This document shows positions 43,648-51,425 of a stretch of DNA of 64,000 nucleotides, piece after piece (positions within the stretch are counted from its first letter, which is position 1; every line of letters starts with the position of its first letter). The translations under genes and the position numbers were made by a program. Source of the DNA: Acidobacteriota bacterium (GTDB lineage Bacteria > Acidobacteriota > Terriglobia > Bryobacterales > Bryobacteraceae). The notes under the pieces are model-generated. The model was not told the origin of the DNA, made no database searches, and worked only from the letters and a program-made list of their open reading frames with translations. The stretch is from positions 1 through 64,000 of the forward strand of contig JAPKZB010000055.1 of NCBI GenBank assembly GCA_026393985.1, in the 5' to 3' direction.

Positions 43648-44640
43648 ATGCGCGGAAAATGGCTGTTGTTCGGAGGTTGCCTGATCCTGCTGGCGATTGC
43701 CGCCGGTGCAATCACCGTTTGGCGGAAGCAGCAAACCCAGCCCGCCCCCGCCGCCCCGGCGCCGCCCCCGGCGGTGGTGAGCGGCGATCTGAGCCTGAGC
43801 GGGAAGGTCGAGGCGCGCAACGTTGTCCCCGTCAAGTCCCCGTCGGCCGGCACGGTCGAGGAGTATCTGGTCAACGAGGGCGAAGAGGTCTATGAGGGCC
43901 AACTGCTCGCCCGGCTCAACAACCCCACCCTGGCGAGTGAACGCGAACAGGCCAAAGAGCGCGCCGACAAAGCCCAGGAGCGCCTGAATCAGTTCGAAAG
44001 CCAGATGCTCGCCGCCCGCCTCGAAGTCTCCCGCGGCCGCGCCGAACTGGCCCGCATCAAGGACGACTACGCGCGCGCCGACCGCGCCTACCAGCGCCAG
44101 TCCATGCTCAACCAGCAGGGCGCCACTCCCCGCCTTACCTTCGAAAAAGCCCAGAAAGAGTTCGAAGGCCTCCGCGCCGACCTCGAGACCACCACCGCCC
44201 GCCAGCAGGTCGCCGAAGGCCGCATCACCGACCTCACCCGCGACATCGAAGCCGCCCGGAAAACCCTCGAGGAACGGAACACCGACCTTGAAGCCGCCGA
44301 AGCCAACCTGCAGGCCACGCAGGTGCATGCCCCCGTCGACGGCATCATCCTCACCCGCAAGGGCGACGCCGGCGCCGAAATCCAGCAGGGCGAAGACGAC
44401 CTGTTTGAAATCGCGACCGACCTCGGCAACCTGCAGGTCGTCGTCGAGATCAACCAGGCGCAGCAGCAAACGATCAAAGAAGGCGCCCCCGCCCTCGTCT
44501 TCCTCACCGAAATGGGCAACGAGCCGATGAACGGCGAAGTGGCCCGCGTCGCCGACGGCCGCGCCACGGTGCTCTTCCAAAACCCCAACCCGCTTATCAA
44601 GCCCGGCCTCACCGCGCAGGTGAAAATCCGCCTGCCTTGA
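43648..44640 (+). CDS. HlyD/RND-type membrane fusion protein
   Basis: 330 residues: an N-terminal anchor (LLFGGCLILLAIAAGAITVW), proline/alanine linker, biotinyl-lipoyl half (LSGKVEARNVVPVKSPSAGTVEEYLVNEGEEVYEGQLLARL), a long coiled coil (about residues 90-225) and the second lipoyl half (VHAPVDGIILTRKGDAGAEI) with a beta barrel. Such proteins couple an inner-membrane pump to an outer channel, but no ABC or RND pump gene is adjacent. Start directly abuts the tandem repeat, so its promoter may be the duplicated one. Confidence 0.85.
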   Translation: MRGKWLLFGGCLILLAIAAGAITVWRKQQTQPAPAAPAPPPAVVSGDLSLSGKVEARNVVPVKSPSAGTVEEYLVNEGEEVYEGQLLARLNNPTLASEREQAKERADKAQERLNQFESQMLAARLEVSRGRAELARIKDDYARADRAYQRQSMLNQQGATPRLTFEKAQKEFEGLRADLETTTARQQVAEGRITDLTRDIEAARKTLEERNTDLEAAEANLQATQVHAPVDGIILTRKGDAGAEIQQGEDDLFEIATDLGNLQVVVEINQAQQQTIKEGAPALVFLTEMGNEPMNGEVARVADGRATVLFQNPNPLIKPGLTAQVKIRLP

Positions 44641-44656
44641 TAGAATCGGGGCTGGT

Positions 44657-46171
44657 ATGCAATTCCTCGAATCCAGCCTGATTGAACTGATTACCCAGAC
44701 GGCCACCAATCTGCCCCCCGACGTCCGCCAAGCCATGGGCGTCGCCCTCGATCAAGAGAAGCCGGACACTCAGGCTTCCCAGGCGCTCAACATCATCGCC
44801 AACAACATCGACATGGCCGCCGAGGACGAAGGCCCCATCTGCCAGGACACCGGCATGCCCACCTTTGTCGTGCACACCCCGGTCGGCGTCAGCCAGATCG
44901 CCATCAAAAAGGCCATCAAAGCCGCCGTCGCCGAAGCCACGCGCCGCGGTAAGCTCCGCCCCAACTCGGTCGACTCCCTCACCGGCGCCAACTCGGGCGA
45001 CAACCTTGGCGTCGAAACCCCCGTCATTCACTGGGAGCAGTGGGAGCAGGACGACATCGAAGTCAAGCTCATCCTCAAAGGCGGCGGCTGCGAAAACAAG
45101 AACATTCAGTACTCCCTGCCCACCGAACTCGAACACCTCGGCAAGGCCGGCCGCAATCTCGAAGGCGTGAAGAAGTGCCTGCTCCACGCCGTCTGGCAGG
45201 CCCAGGGCCAGGGCTGCGCCCCCGGCGCCATCGGCGTCTGCATCGGCAGCGACCGCGCCCACGGCTACTACCTCGCCAAGCACGAACTGTTCCGCGAACT
45301 CGACGACGTCAACCCCGATCCCGTCCTCGCCCAGCTCGAAGCCGAGATCATGGCCGAAGCCAACAAGATCGGCGTCGGCCCGATGGGCTTCGGCGGCAAC
45401 GTCTCGCTCATCGGCTGCAAGGTCATGGCCGCCAACCGCCTGCCAGCCAGCTTCTTCGTCTCGGTTGCTTATGACTGCTGGGCCTACCGCCGCCTCGGCG
45501 TCCGGCTCGACGCCCAAACCGGCGCCATCAACCACTGGCTCTACCGCGATCCCGAACGCCCCGTCGAAAAGCTTTCCCGCATGGACGGCTTCCCCCTCAC
45601 CGGCCGCGAGGTCACCCTCACCCCGCCCCTCACCGAAGCCCAGATGCGCAGCCTCCACGTCGGTGACGTCGTCATCATCCGCGGCAACCTCTACACCGGC
45701 CGCGATGCCGTCCACGCCCGCCTGATGAACGAACCGCCCCCGGTCAGCCTCGACGGCCAGATTCTTTACCACTGCGGCCCGGTCATGCTCAAAAACGGCG
45801 AGCAGTGGGTGGTCAAGGCCGCCGGCCCCACCACCTCGAGCCGCGAAGAGCCCTACCAGGCCGAAGTCCTCCGCCGCTACGGCGTTCGCGCCGTCATCGG
45901 CAAGGGCGGCATGGGCGCGAAGACCTCGAAAGGGCTGCAGGAGTGCGGCGCCGTTTATCTGAACGGCATCGGCGGCGCGGCCCAGTTCTACGCCCGGACC
46001 CTCAAAAAGGTCAAAGCCGTCCACTGGCTCGAACTCGGCATCCCCGAAGCCATGTGGCACCTCGAAGCAGACGGCTTCGTCGCCATTGTCACCATGGATT
46101 CCCATGGCAACAGCCTCCACGCCGACGTCGAAAAGACCACCGGCGAGTTGCTCGAAGCATTACGAAAGTGA
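44657..46171 (+). CDS. fumA: Class I fumarate hydratase (iron-sulfur, single chain)
   Basis: 504 residues with the alpha (FumA N-terminal) and beta (C-terminal) parts fused. Cluster ligands are the Cys in GPICQDTGMP, in GGGCENKN and in GQGCAPGAIGVCIG. The C-terminal domain starts near EVTLTPPLTEAQM and includes KGGMGAKTSKGLQECGAVYLNG. Interconverts fumarate and malate in the TCA cycle using an oxygen-sensitive 4Fe-4S cluster; the ErpA-like protein could supply it. Confidence 0.95.
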   Translation: MQFLESSLIELITQTATNLPPDVRQAMGVALDQEKPDTQASQALNIIANNIDMAAEDEGPICQDTGMPTFVVHTPVGVSQIAIKKAIKAAVAEATRRGKLRPNSVDSLTGANSGDNLGVETPVIHWEQWEQDDIEVKLILKGGGCENKNIQYSLPTELEHLGKAGRNLEGVKKCLLHAVWQAQGQGCAPGAIGVCIGSDRAHGYYLAKHELFRELDDVNPDPVLAQLEAEIMAEANKIGVGPMGFGGNVSLIGCKVMAANRLPASFFVSVAYDCWAYRRLGVRLDAQTGAINHWLYRDPERPVEKLSRMDGFPLTGREVTLTPPLTEAQMRSLHVGDVVIIRGNLYTGRDAVHARLMNEPPPVSLDGQILYHCGPVMLKNGEQWVVKAAGPTTSSREEPYQAEVLRRYGVRAVIGKGGMGAKTSKGLQECGAVYLNGIGGAAQFYARTLKKVKAVHWLELGIPEAMWHLEADGFVAIVTMDSHGNSLHADVEKTTGELLEALRK

Positions 46172-46188
46172 TAACTTAGAAAGGTAGT

Positions 46189-46264
<76 letters not shown>

Positions 46265-46271
46265 CATTTTC

Positions 46272-46297
46272 AAAGCGACCCAACCGGGTCGCTTTTT
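46272..46297 (+). terminator. Intrinsic terminator after tRNA-Phe
   Basis: AAAGCGACCC (46272-46281) pairs perfectly with GGGTCGCTTT (46286-46295) around loop AACC, and further Ts follow. It lies 7 bp after the tRNA, so it ends the tRNA transcript (and any fumA read-through). Confidence 0.9.
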
Positions 46298-46329
46298 CAT
46301 TTCCCGGGCCTGCTATGCTGAACGCGAGT

Positions 46330-47565
46330 ATGAACCGTAGAGCATTCTTCCAGGCCTGCCTCAGCGCCGGCGCCGCTTCCTGGGCATCCCGCGCCGACGC
46401 CCTCGGCCTCCCCAAAGCCAAGATCACCCGCATCCGTTACTACAAAACCCCCACCGACGCCGCCGGCCGCCCCAACACCCGCCAGCCCCTCTTCAACCAA
46501 AGCACCAACGTCGTCCTCGTCGAAACCGACACGGGCCTCATCGGCGTTGGCGAAGGCGGCGCCCCCGACGTCATGGAACAGTGCGCCGGCCTCCTCATCG
46601 GCCAGGACCCCTTCCGCACCGACCGCCTCTGGCAGTCCATGTTCCGGTCGTACTTCTACCCCGCCGGCCGCGAAAAGGTCCATGCCCTCGGCGCCCTCGA
46701 CGTCGCCCTCTGGGACCTCAAAGCCAAAGCCCTCGGCGTCCCCCTCTACCAGCTCCTCGGTGGCCAGTCCCGCGACTACGTCGAATGCTACTCCACCGGC
46801 TACCCCGCCCAGGGCACGCCGAAAGAGGTCGCTAAAGCCTGCATCGACGCCGGCTTCCGCGCCTACCGCATCTCCACCGACACGCGCGGCCAGGTCATGG
46901 ACCGCTTTGAAACCGTCAACCGCGTGGCCGCCCTCTGCGAACAGGTCCGCGAAGGCGTCGGCCGCGATGGCGGCTGGTGCATCGACTTCCACACCGAACT
47001 CGACTTCCCCGATGCCGTCACCCTCGCCAACAAAATCGAACCCCTGCGCCCCTACTTCGTCGAAGACCTCGTCCGCAGCGAAAACCCCGGCGTCTATCGC
47101 AAACTCCGCGGCCAGGTCCGCGTCCCCATCGCCGTCGGCGAACAGTTCGGCCCCAAGTGGGAATGGAACGAGCTGATTGAAAACCACCTCATCGACTACG
47201 CCCGCGCCACCATCCCCAACGTCGGTGGCATCACCGAGTTCCAAAAGATCGCCGCGATGTGCGAAACCCACTACGTCGGTCTCGTCCCCCACTTCACCGG
47301 CCCCATCTCGGAAGCCGCTATGGTCCACTGCTGCGCCGTCTTCTCCGGCCCCGCGCTGATGGAAATGGTGATGGGCGGCACCCGTCCGTGGCCCTACCTG
47401 AAGACCCACTACGACCTTCGCAACGGCAAGCTCTGGCCCAACGAACGCCTCGGCCTCGGCGTCGAAGTGGACACCTCGCAACTCCAGCAGATCGGCAACT
47501 ACACCGAGGCCTATCAGCTCACCCCCATGCTGCGCCGGCCCGATGGCTCGTTAACGAACTGGTAG
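46330..47565 (+). CDS. Exported mandelate racemase/galactonate dehydratase-like enzyme
   Basis: 411 residues of the enolase superfamily with an N-terminal Tat-like signal (MNRRAFFQACLSAGAASWA), suggesting action in the periplasm. Metal ligands: Asp in WCIDFHTELDF, Glu in FVEDLVRSE, Glu in IAVGEQFG; the catalytic His is in VGLVPHFTGP, matching DgoD-type aldonate dehydratases. The ATG at 46330 is chosen as it begins the signal; one at 46315 is possible. A nitrilase-like hydrolase gene follows after 10 bp. Product likely a 2-keto-3-deoxy acid. Confidence 0.86.
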   Translation: MNRRAFFQACLSAGAASWASRADALGLPKAKITRIRYYKTPTDAAGRPNTRQPLFNQSTNVVLVETDTGLIGVGEGGAPDVMEQCAGLLIGQDPFRTDRLWQSMFRSYFYPAGREKVHALGALDVALWDLKAKALGVPLYQLLGGQSRDYVECYSTGYPAQGTPKEVAKACIDAGFRAYRISTDTRGQVMDRFETVNRVAALCEQVREGVGRDGGWCIDFHTELDFPDAVTLANKIEPLRPYFVEDLVRSENPGVYRKLRGQVRVPIAVGEQFGPKWEWNELIENHLIDYARATIPNVGGITEFQKIAAMCETHYVGLVPHFTGPISEAAMVHCCAVFSGPALMEMVMGGTRPWPYLKTHYDLRNGKLWPNERLGLGVEVDTSQLQQIGNYTEAYQLTPMLRRPDGSLTNW

Positions 47566-47575
47566 GGTAAGGAAT

Positions 47576-48877
47576 ATGCGCCTGGCCCTGCTCTTCTCGC
47601 TGCTCCTGCCCGCCTACGGCGAAGTGCTCTTCCGGCAGTCCGCCTTTGAAGCCGCACCCCCCGATTGGTCCGCCTGGAGCCACCGTCCGGAGTCGATGCC
47701 CCGGACCTTTGTCGATACCCAGGTCAGCCGCGGTGGCCGCGGCTCGCTCGCCGTCAACGGCCAGAGCAACGTGGCCGCCTACGGCGGCTGGCGCAAGCAT
47801 GTCACCGGCCTCCAGGGCGGCGAGTGGCTCCGGCTCCGCGCCTTCTACAAGGCCGAAAGCGTCGCCGCCGAAAACTGGCAGATCGTCGCCCGCCTCGACT
47901 GGCAGAACGCCGCCGGCAAACGCTCCGGCGAACCAGCCTACGTCCCCTGGACCCAGCCCCAGGGTGAATGGAGCGCACTCCAGTCCGAAGCCCAGGCCCC
48001 GGCCGGCACGGCCTCGGTCTACGTCGAACTCTTCCTGGCCAACGCCCCGCAGGGCACCGTCTGGTGGGACGACATCTCGCTCGAACGCATCCCCGCCCCG
48101 CCCGCCCGCAAGGTAAACGTCGCCACGGTCAACTTCCGGCCCCAGACCTCCACGGGCCGCGAAGAGAACATCCAACTCTTCCTCGCCGCCATCGCCAAGT
48201 CCGTCCCCGCCAACGCCGACGTGATCCTGCTACCGGAAGGCATCACCGTCGTCGGCACCGGCAAGAGCTATCAGGACGTCGCCGAACCCATCCCCGGCCC
48301 CACCACCCGCGCCCTCAGCGAAGTCGCCAAAGCCCGCAAGGCCTACATCGCCGCCGGCATCTATGAGCAAGAGGGCCACGTGCTCTACAACACCGCCGTC
48401 CTCCTCGACCGCCAGGGAGAGCTCGTCGGCAAGTACCGCAAAGTCTACCTCCCCCGCGAAGAGGTTGAAAAGGGGCTCACCCCGGGTACCCACTACCCCG
48501 TCTTCCCAACCGACTTCGGCAAGGTCGGCCTCATGATCTGCTACGACGTCTTCTTCGCCGAACCCGCCCGCGCCCTCGCCAACCAGGGCGCCGACATGAT
48601 CCTCATGCCCATCTGGGGAGGCGATGAAAACCTCGCCAAGGCCCGCGCCATTGAAAACGGCGTCTTCCTCGTCACGAGCGGCTACAACCACCCCACGTAC
48701 ATCATGGACCCCGGCGGCGAACGCCTCTCGCAGGCGCGCGAGATCGGCTCCGCCGCCACGGCCACCATCGACCTCGCCAAACCCTACAACTGGCAGTGGC
48801 TCGGCGAAATGCGCACCCGCCGCCTCAAAGAACTGCGGGTGGATGTCGCCGTGCCAACGCCCGGGTTACTCCGCTAA
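47576..48877 (+). CDS. Exported carbon-nitrogen hydrolase with N-terminal beta-sandwich domain
   Basis: 433 residues. Signal peptide MRLALLFSLLLPAYG; residues about 20-175 resemble a carbohydrate-binding jelly roll (WSHRPESMP ... SVYVELFLANAPQGTVWWDDISLE). Then the nitrilase fold: KVNVATVNF, Glu in VILLPEG, Lys in GKYRKVYLPREE and Cys in LMICYDVFFAEPAR form the catalytic triad. It would hydrolyse an amide or nitrile outside the cytoplasm. Same strand as the preceding dehydratase; shares CTAA stop overlap with the dehydrogenase. Confidence 0.85.
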   Translation: MRLALLFSLLLPAYGEVLFRQSAFEAAPPDWSAWSHRPESMPRTFVDTQVSRGGRGSLAVNGQSNVAAYGGWRKHVTGLQGGEWLRLRAFYKAESVAAENWQIVARLDWQNAAGKRSGEPAYVPWTQPQGEWSALQSEAQAPAGTASVYVELFLANAPQGTVWWDDISLERIPAPPARKVNVATVNFRPQTSTGREENIQLFLAAIAKSVPANADVILLPEGITVVGTGKSYQDVAEPIPGPTTRALSEVAKARKAYIAAGIYEQEGHVLYNTAVLLDRQGELVGKYRKVYLPREEVEKGLTPGTHYPVFPTDFGKVGLMICYDVFFAEPARALANQGADMILMPIWGGDENLAKARAIENGVFLVTSGYNHPTYIMDPGGERLSQAREIGSAATATIDLAKPYNWQWLGEMRTRRLKELRVDVAVPTPGLLR

Positions 48878-49905
48878 GGCTGAACGATCACTTTCATCAA
48901 GCCCGGCTCCGCGTCATAGAGCCGTTTGAAGTAGGAAGGCGACTCGTCCAGCGTGATCTTGGCAGAAATGATCGGATCCACCTGAATCATCCCGCTTGCC
49001 AGCAGCTCAATACAGGCCGGGTACTCGCCTGAAGATCCACAGGTGCCCTGCAGCCGGATCTCGCGCGTCACCACCTGTTGCAGCGGCAGTTCGATGTTCG
49101 GCGTAATGTTGCCGACCAGCGTCACCGCCCCGCCCTTGCGCACGCACGCAATGGCGGTCTTGATCGGGTCCGTCGCGCCCACGCATTCAAGCGCCACGTC
49201 CGCGCCCCGGCCCTGGGTCCGCTGCAAAATCTCCGCCTTCACATCGCACTCGAGCGGGTTGAAGGTTTCGGTCGCCCCCAGTCGCTTGGCCATCGCCAGC
49301 TTCTCGTTGTTCGTGTCGACGGCGAACACCCGCGCGCACCCGGCCACCTTGGCCGCCTGCAGCGTCAGCGAGCCAATCATGCCCGCGCCCACAATCACCG
49401 CCGTATCGCCCAGCTCGATCGGGGTCAAGCGGACGGCGTGCACGCCGATCGAAATCGCTTCAATCAACGCGGCGTGTTCAAAGCTCACCTCGTCCGGGAG
49501 CCCGTAAAGAATATGCTGCGGCACGGCCACGAACTCGGCAAACGCGCCGTGGCGGCGGTAGTCGCCGCAGGAGACGCCCAGTACCATCCGGTTATCACAC
49601 AGGTTCACCTGCCCCGCCCGGCAGAAGTGGCACTTGCCGCAGGAGACGGTGGAATCAAACGTCACCCGGTCGCCCACCTTCCACTGCGTCACGGCCGCGC
49701 CCACCTTGGCAATCGAGCCGGCCGCCTCGTGGCCCATCACCAGCGGCGGAATCCGCCGGCCGGAGCTGCCGTCCCAACCGTGGACGTCGCTGCCGCAAAT
49801 GCCGCAGGCGCCCACGCGGATCAATACGTCCTCCGGACCTAACTCCGGTTCAGGGAAGTCCGTCACTTCCAGGTTCAAATACTCTTTCAACAGCAGTGCT
49901 TTCAT
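48874..49905 (-). CDS. Zinc-dependent alcohol/polyol dehydrogenase
   Basis: 343-residue medium-chain dehydrogenase. Catalytic zinc: CGICGSDVHG and GHEAAG; structural zinc Cys cluster in VSCGKCHFCRAGQVNLC; NAD(P)-binding VIVGAGMIGSLTLQAAKVAG with an acidic residue after (FAVDTNNEK), suggesting NAD. Similar enzymes oxidise sorbitol, threonine or sugar acids (for example galactonate or tagaturonate steps). Divergent from the Gfo/Idh/MocA gene, 29 bp apart, with a small dyad ATAC-TACG-GTAT (49911-49922) between. Confidence 0.92.
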   Translation of the reverse strand: MKALLLKEYLNLEVTDFPEPELGPEDVLIRVGACGICGSDVHGWDGSSGRRIPPLVMGHEAAGSIAKVGAAVTQWKVGDRVTFDSTVSCGKCHFCRAGQVNLCDNRMVLGVSCGDYRRHGAFAEFVAVPQHILYGLPDEVSFEHAALIEAISIGVHAVRLTPIELGDTAVIVGAGMIGSLTLQAAKVAGCARVFAVDTNNEKLAMAKRLGATETFNPLECDVKAEILQRTQGRGADVALECVGATDPIKTAIACVRKGGAVTLVGNITPNIELPLQQVVTREIRLQGTCGSSGEYPACIELLASGMIQVDPIISAKITLDESPSYFKRLYDAEPGLMKVIVQP

Positions 49906-49934
49906 CGCGAATACTACGGTATCATCGTCGCGTT

Positions 49935-51080
49935 ATGGAGCGCAGAACCTTCCTCGGCGGCTCGCTGCTGGCCTATGCGCCGGCCAGTCAGATCCGCCTC
50001 GGCGTCATCGGCAGCGGCAGCCGCGGCACCTTCGTCATGGGCGTTTTTCAGAAAGATCCCGCCCTCGCCGTCGGCGCCATCTCCGACGTCTACGAACCCA
50101 ACCTCGAACGCGCCCTCTCCCTGGCCAAAGGCGCCAAAGCCTATCGGGACTACCGCGACCTCCTCGCCGACCGCACCATCGACGCCGTCCTCATCGCCAC
50201 CCCCGAGCACTGGCACCACCGCATGATCCTCGACGCCCTCGCCGCCGGCAAGGACGTCTATGTCGAAAAGCCGCTCTGCCGCACCCCACAGGAGGCCCGC
50301 GAACTCGTCGAAGCCGAAAAACGATCGAAGCAGATCATCCAGGTCGGCATGCAGCGCCGCTCCTACGACCTCTACCAGGACGCCCGCGGCGTCGTCGCCG
50401 CCGGCACCCTCGGCCACGTCCGCATGGTGCGTAGCTGGTGGCTCAACAACCACCTGAACGCCGTCCCCGCCACCAAACTCGACGGCAAGCTCGACTGGGA
50501 GGCTTGGCAGGGCCCCGCCGAACGGCGCCCCTTCGACGCCAACCGCTTCCGCGCCTGGCGCTTCTACCAGGACTACGCCGGCGGCATCGTCGCCGACCAG
50601 GGCGCCCACGCCTTCGACGGCATCCAGATGATCCTGGGCGCCGGCTTCGTCCGCGCCGTCACCGCCGCCGCCCTCCCGCCCCTGCGCCCCGGCGTCGACC
50701 AGCCCGACTGCGTCGTCGTCAGCGCCGAGTACCCCGAAGGCTTCCTGGCCACCTTCACCGTCAACTACGCCGCCATGAAGTACCAGAGCCGCAACGACCA
50801 GTTGAACCAAGCCGACGGCGATAAAGCCCGCCTCGACATCGGCCGCGAGACCTTCCGCGTCCTCCCCGCCGGCGACGAGGACATGCCGATTCTCGAACGC
50901 AAAAGCGCCCGCGGCTTCGGCTGGGCCACCGACCTGCACGTGCAAAACTTCCTCGCCTGCGTCCGTACCCGCCAGCGCCCCACCGCGCCCATGGCCCTGG
51001 GCGCGCAGGCGGCGCTCGTCGTCCAACTGGCCAACCAATCCCTCCGCGAAGGCCGCCGCATCAAAAACACCACTTTTTAG
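49935..51080 (+). CDS. Exported Gfo/Idh/MocA family oxidoreductase
   Basis: 381 residues. A short N-terminal MERRTFLGGSLLAYAP resembles a Tat signal; then the Rossmann motif IRLGVIGSGSRG, IDAVLIATPEHWHHRM and the catalytic-lysine motif VYVEKPLCRTPQEAREL. C-terminal beta sheet domain includes GGIVADQGAHAFDGI. Exported members are common in Acidobacteria and Planctomycetes and act on sugars or glycosides with tightly bound NAD(P). Forms a divergent pair with the dehydrogenase. Confidence 0.87.
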   Translation: MERRTFLGGSLLAYAPASQIRLGVIGSGSRGTFVMGVFQKDPALAVGAISDVYEPNLERALSLAKGAKAYRDYRDLLADRTIDAVLIATPEHWHHRMILDALAAGKDVYVEKPLCRTPQEARELVEAEKRSKQIIQVGMQRRSYDLYQDARGVVAAGTLGHVRMVRSWWLNNHLNAVPATKLDGKLDWEAWQGPAERRPFDANRFRAWRFYQDYAGGIVADQGAHAFDGIQMILGAGFVRAVTAAALPPLRPGVDQPDCVVVSAEYPEGFLATFTVNYAAMKYQSRNDQLNQADGDKARLDIGRETFRVLPAGDEDMPILERKSARGFGWATDLHVQNFLACVRTRQRPTAPMALGAQAALVVQLANQSLREGRRIKNTTF

Positions 51081-51083
51081 TGG

Positions 51084-51112
51084 TTGAAAATCGCCCCGCT
51101 TCCCCGTATTCT
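51084..51112 (+). promoter_or_regulatory. Sigma70-type promoter of the candidate ncRNA
   Basis: TTGAAA at 51084-51089 and TATTCT at 51107-51112 are separated by exactly 17 bp, one of the best housekeeping-type promoters in the window. Transcription would begin near 51118-51120, precisely where the first arm of a long RNA stem begins. Confidence 0.65.
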
Positions 51113-51117
51113 GTAGT

Positions 51118-51276
51118 AGTCGAAAGCAAGCGCCTACGACCATTGCTGGTTACGCCCGGCTGTCCGGACGCGTGAGGCTGGTCTACGGCGCAGGCAGTCT
51201 CTGTTACTGCGTTCCGCACCGCGCCTTGCTCTCGACTCCATGGAAACGGCTGTAAACCGTCGGGTTCGAAACCCAT
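51118..51276 (+). ncRNA. Candidate structured RNA with tRNA-like arms upstream of slipin
   Basis: A closing stem pairs 51118-51133 with 51221-51237 (16 pairs, one mismatch, one bulge), beginning at the predicted transcription start. Inside are GACCA/TGGTC (51138-51142 with 51179-51183) enclosing an ACGCCCGG/CCGGacGCGT hairpin, and a GCAGT/ACTGC hairpin (about 51195-51209). Just after comes ACGG-CTGTAAA-CCGT (51246-51260), like a tRNA-Tyr anticodon arm with GUA, and GGG-TTCGAAA-CCC (51262-51274), a textbook T-arm loop. No acceptor stem or CCA is seen, so it is not a tRNA. Bacterial Y RNAs combine a long stem with a tRNA mimic; relation to these is inference. Confidence 0.5.
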
Positions 51277-51295
51277 CTCTGTTCACCCCTTAACC

Positions 51296-51398
51296 CCGCT
51301 TGCGGATGGTCGAGCAACCTGCGTGGCCGCTGAAACTGCCGGATGGCGGAGGCCGGCTCTGGCGCTCACCCTTGCCAAACCTGCTGTCCCGCAAGCGG
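51296..51398 (+). promoter_or_regulatory. Second folded segment in the slipin leader
   Basis: CCGCTTGCGG (51296-51305) and its exact complement (51389-51398) enclose 83 bases that hold further dyads (GCCGG/CCGGC). The closing stem ends 15 bases before the GGAGGA ribosome site (51413-51418) of slipin. It may be a second small RNA or a control element of slipin translation. Confidence 0.4.
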
Positions 51399-51425
51399 AC
51401 CCTACCTGTTCTGGAGGACACTCCC

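Noticed and set aside
46297-47481. Minus-strand frame of 394 codons opposite the Tat-exported dehydratase
   Set aside because: Mirror frame of a GC-rich gene with biased composition; the plus strand encodes a clear enolase-superfamily protein.
51240-51290. A tRNA-Tyr gene (GUA anticodon arm and T arm)
   Set aside because: The two arms are adjacent without the long variable arm of bacterial tRNA-Tyr, and no acceptor stem, D arm or CCA can be formed; better treated as tRNA-like arms of an ncRNA.
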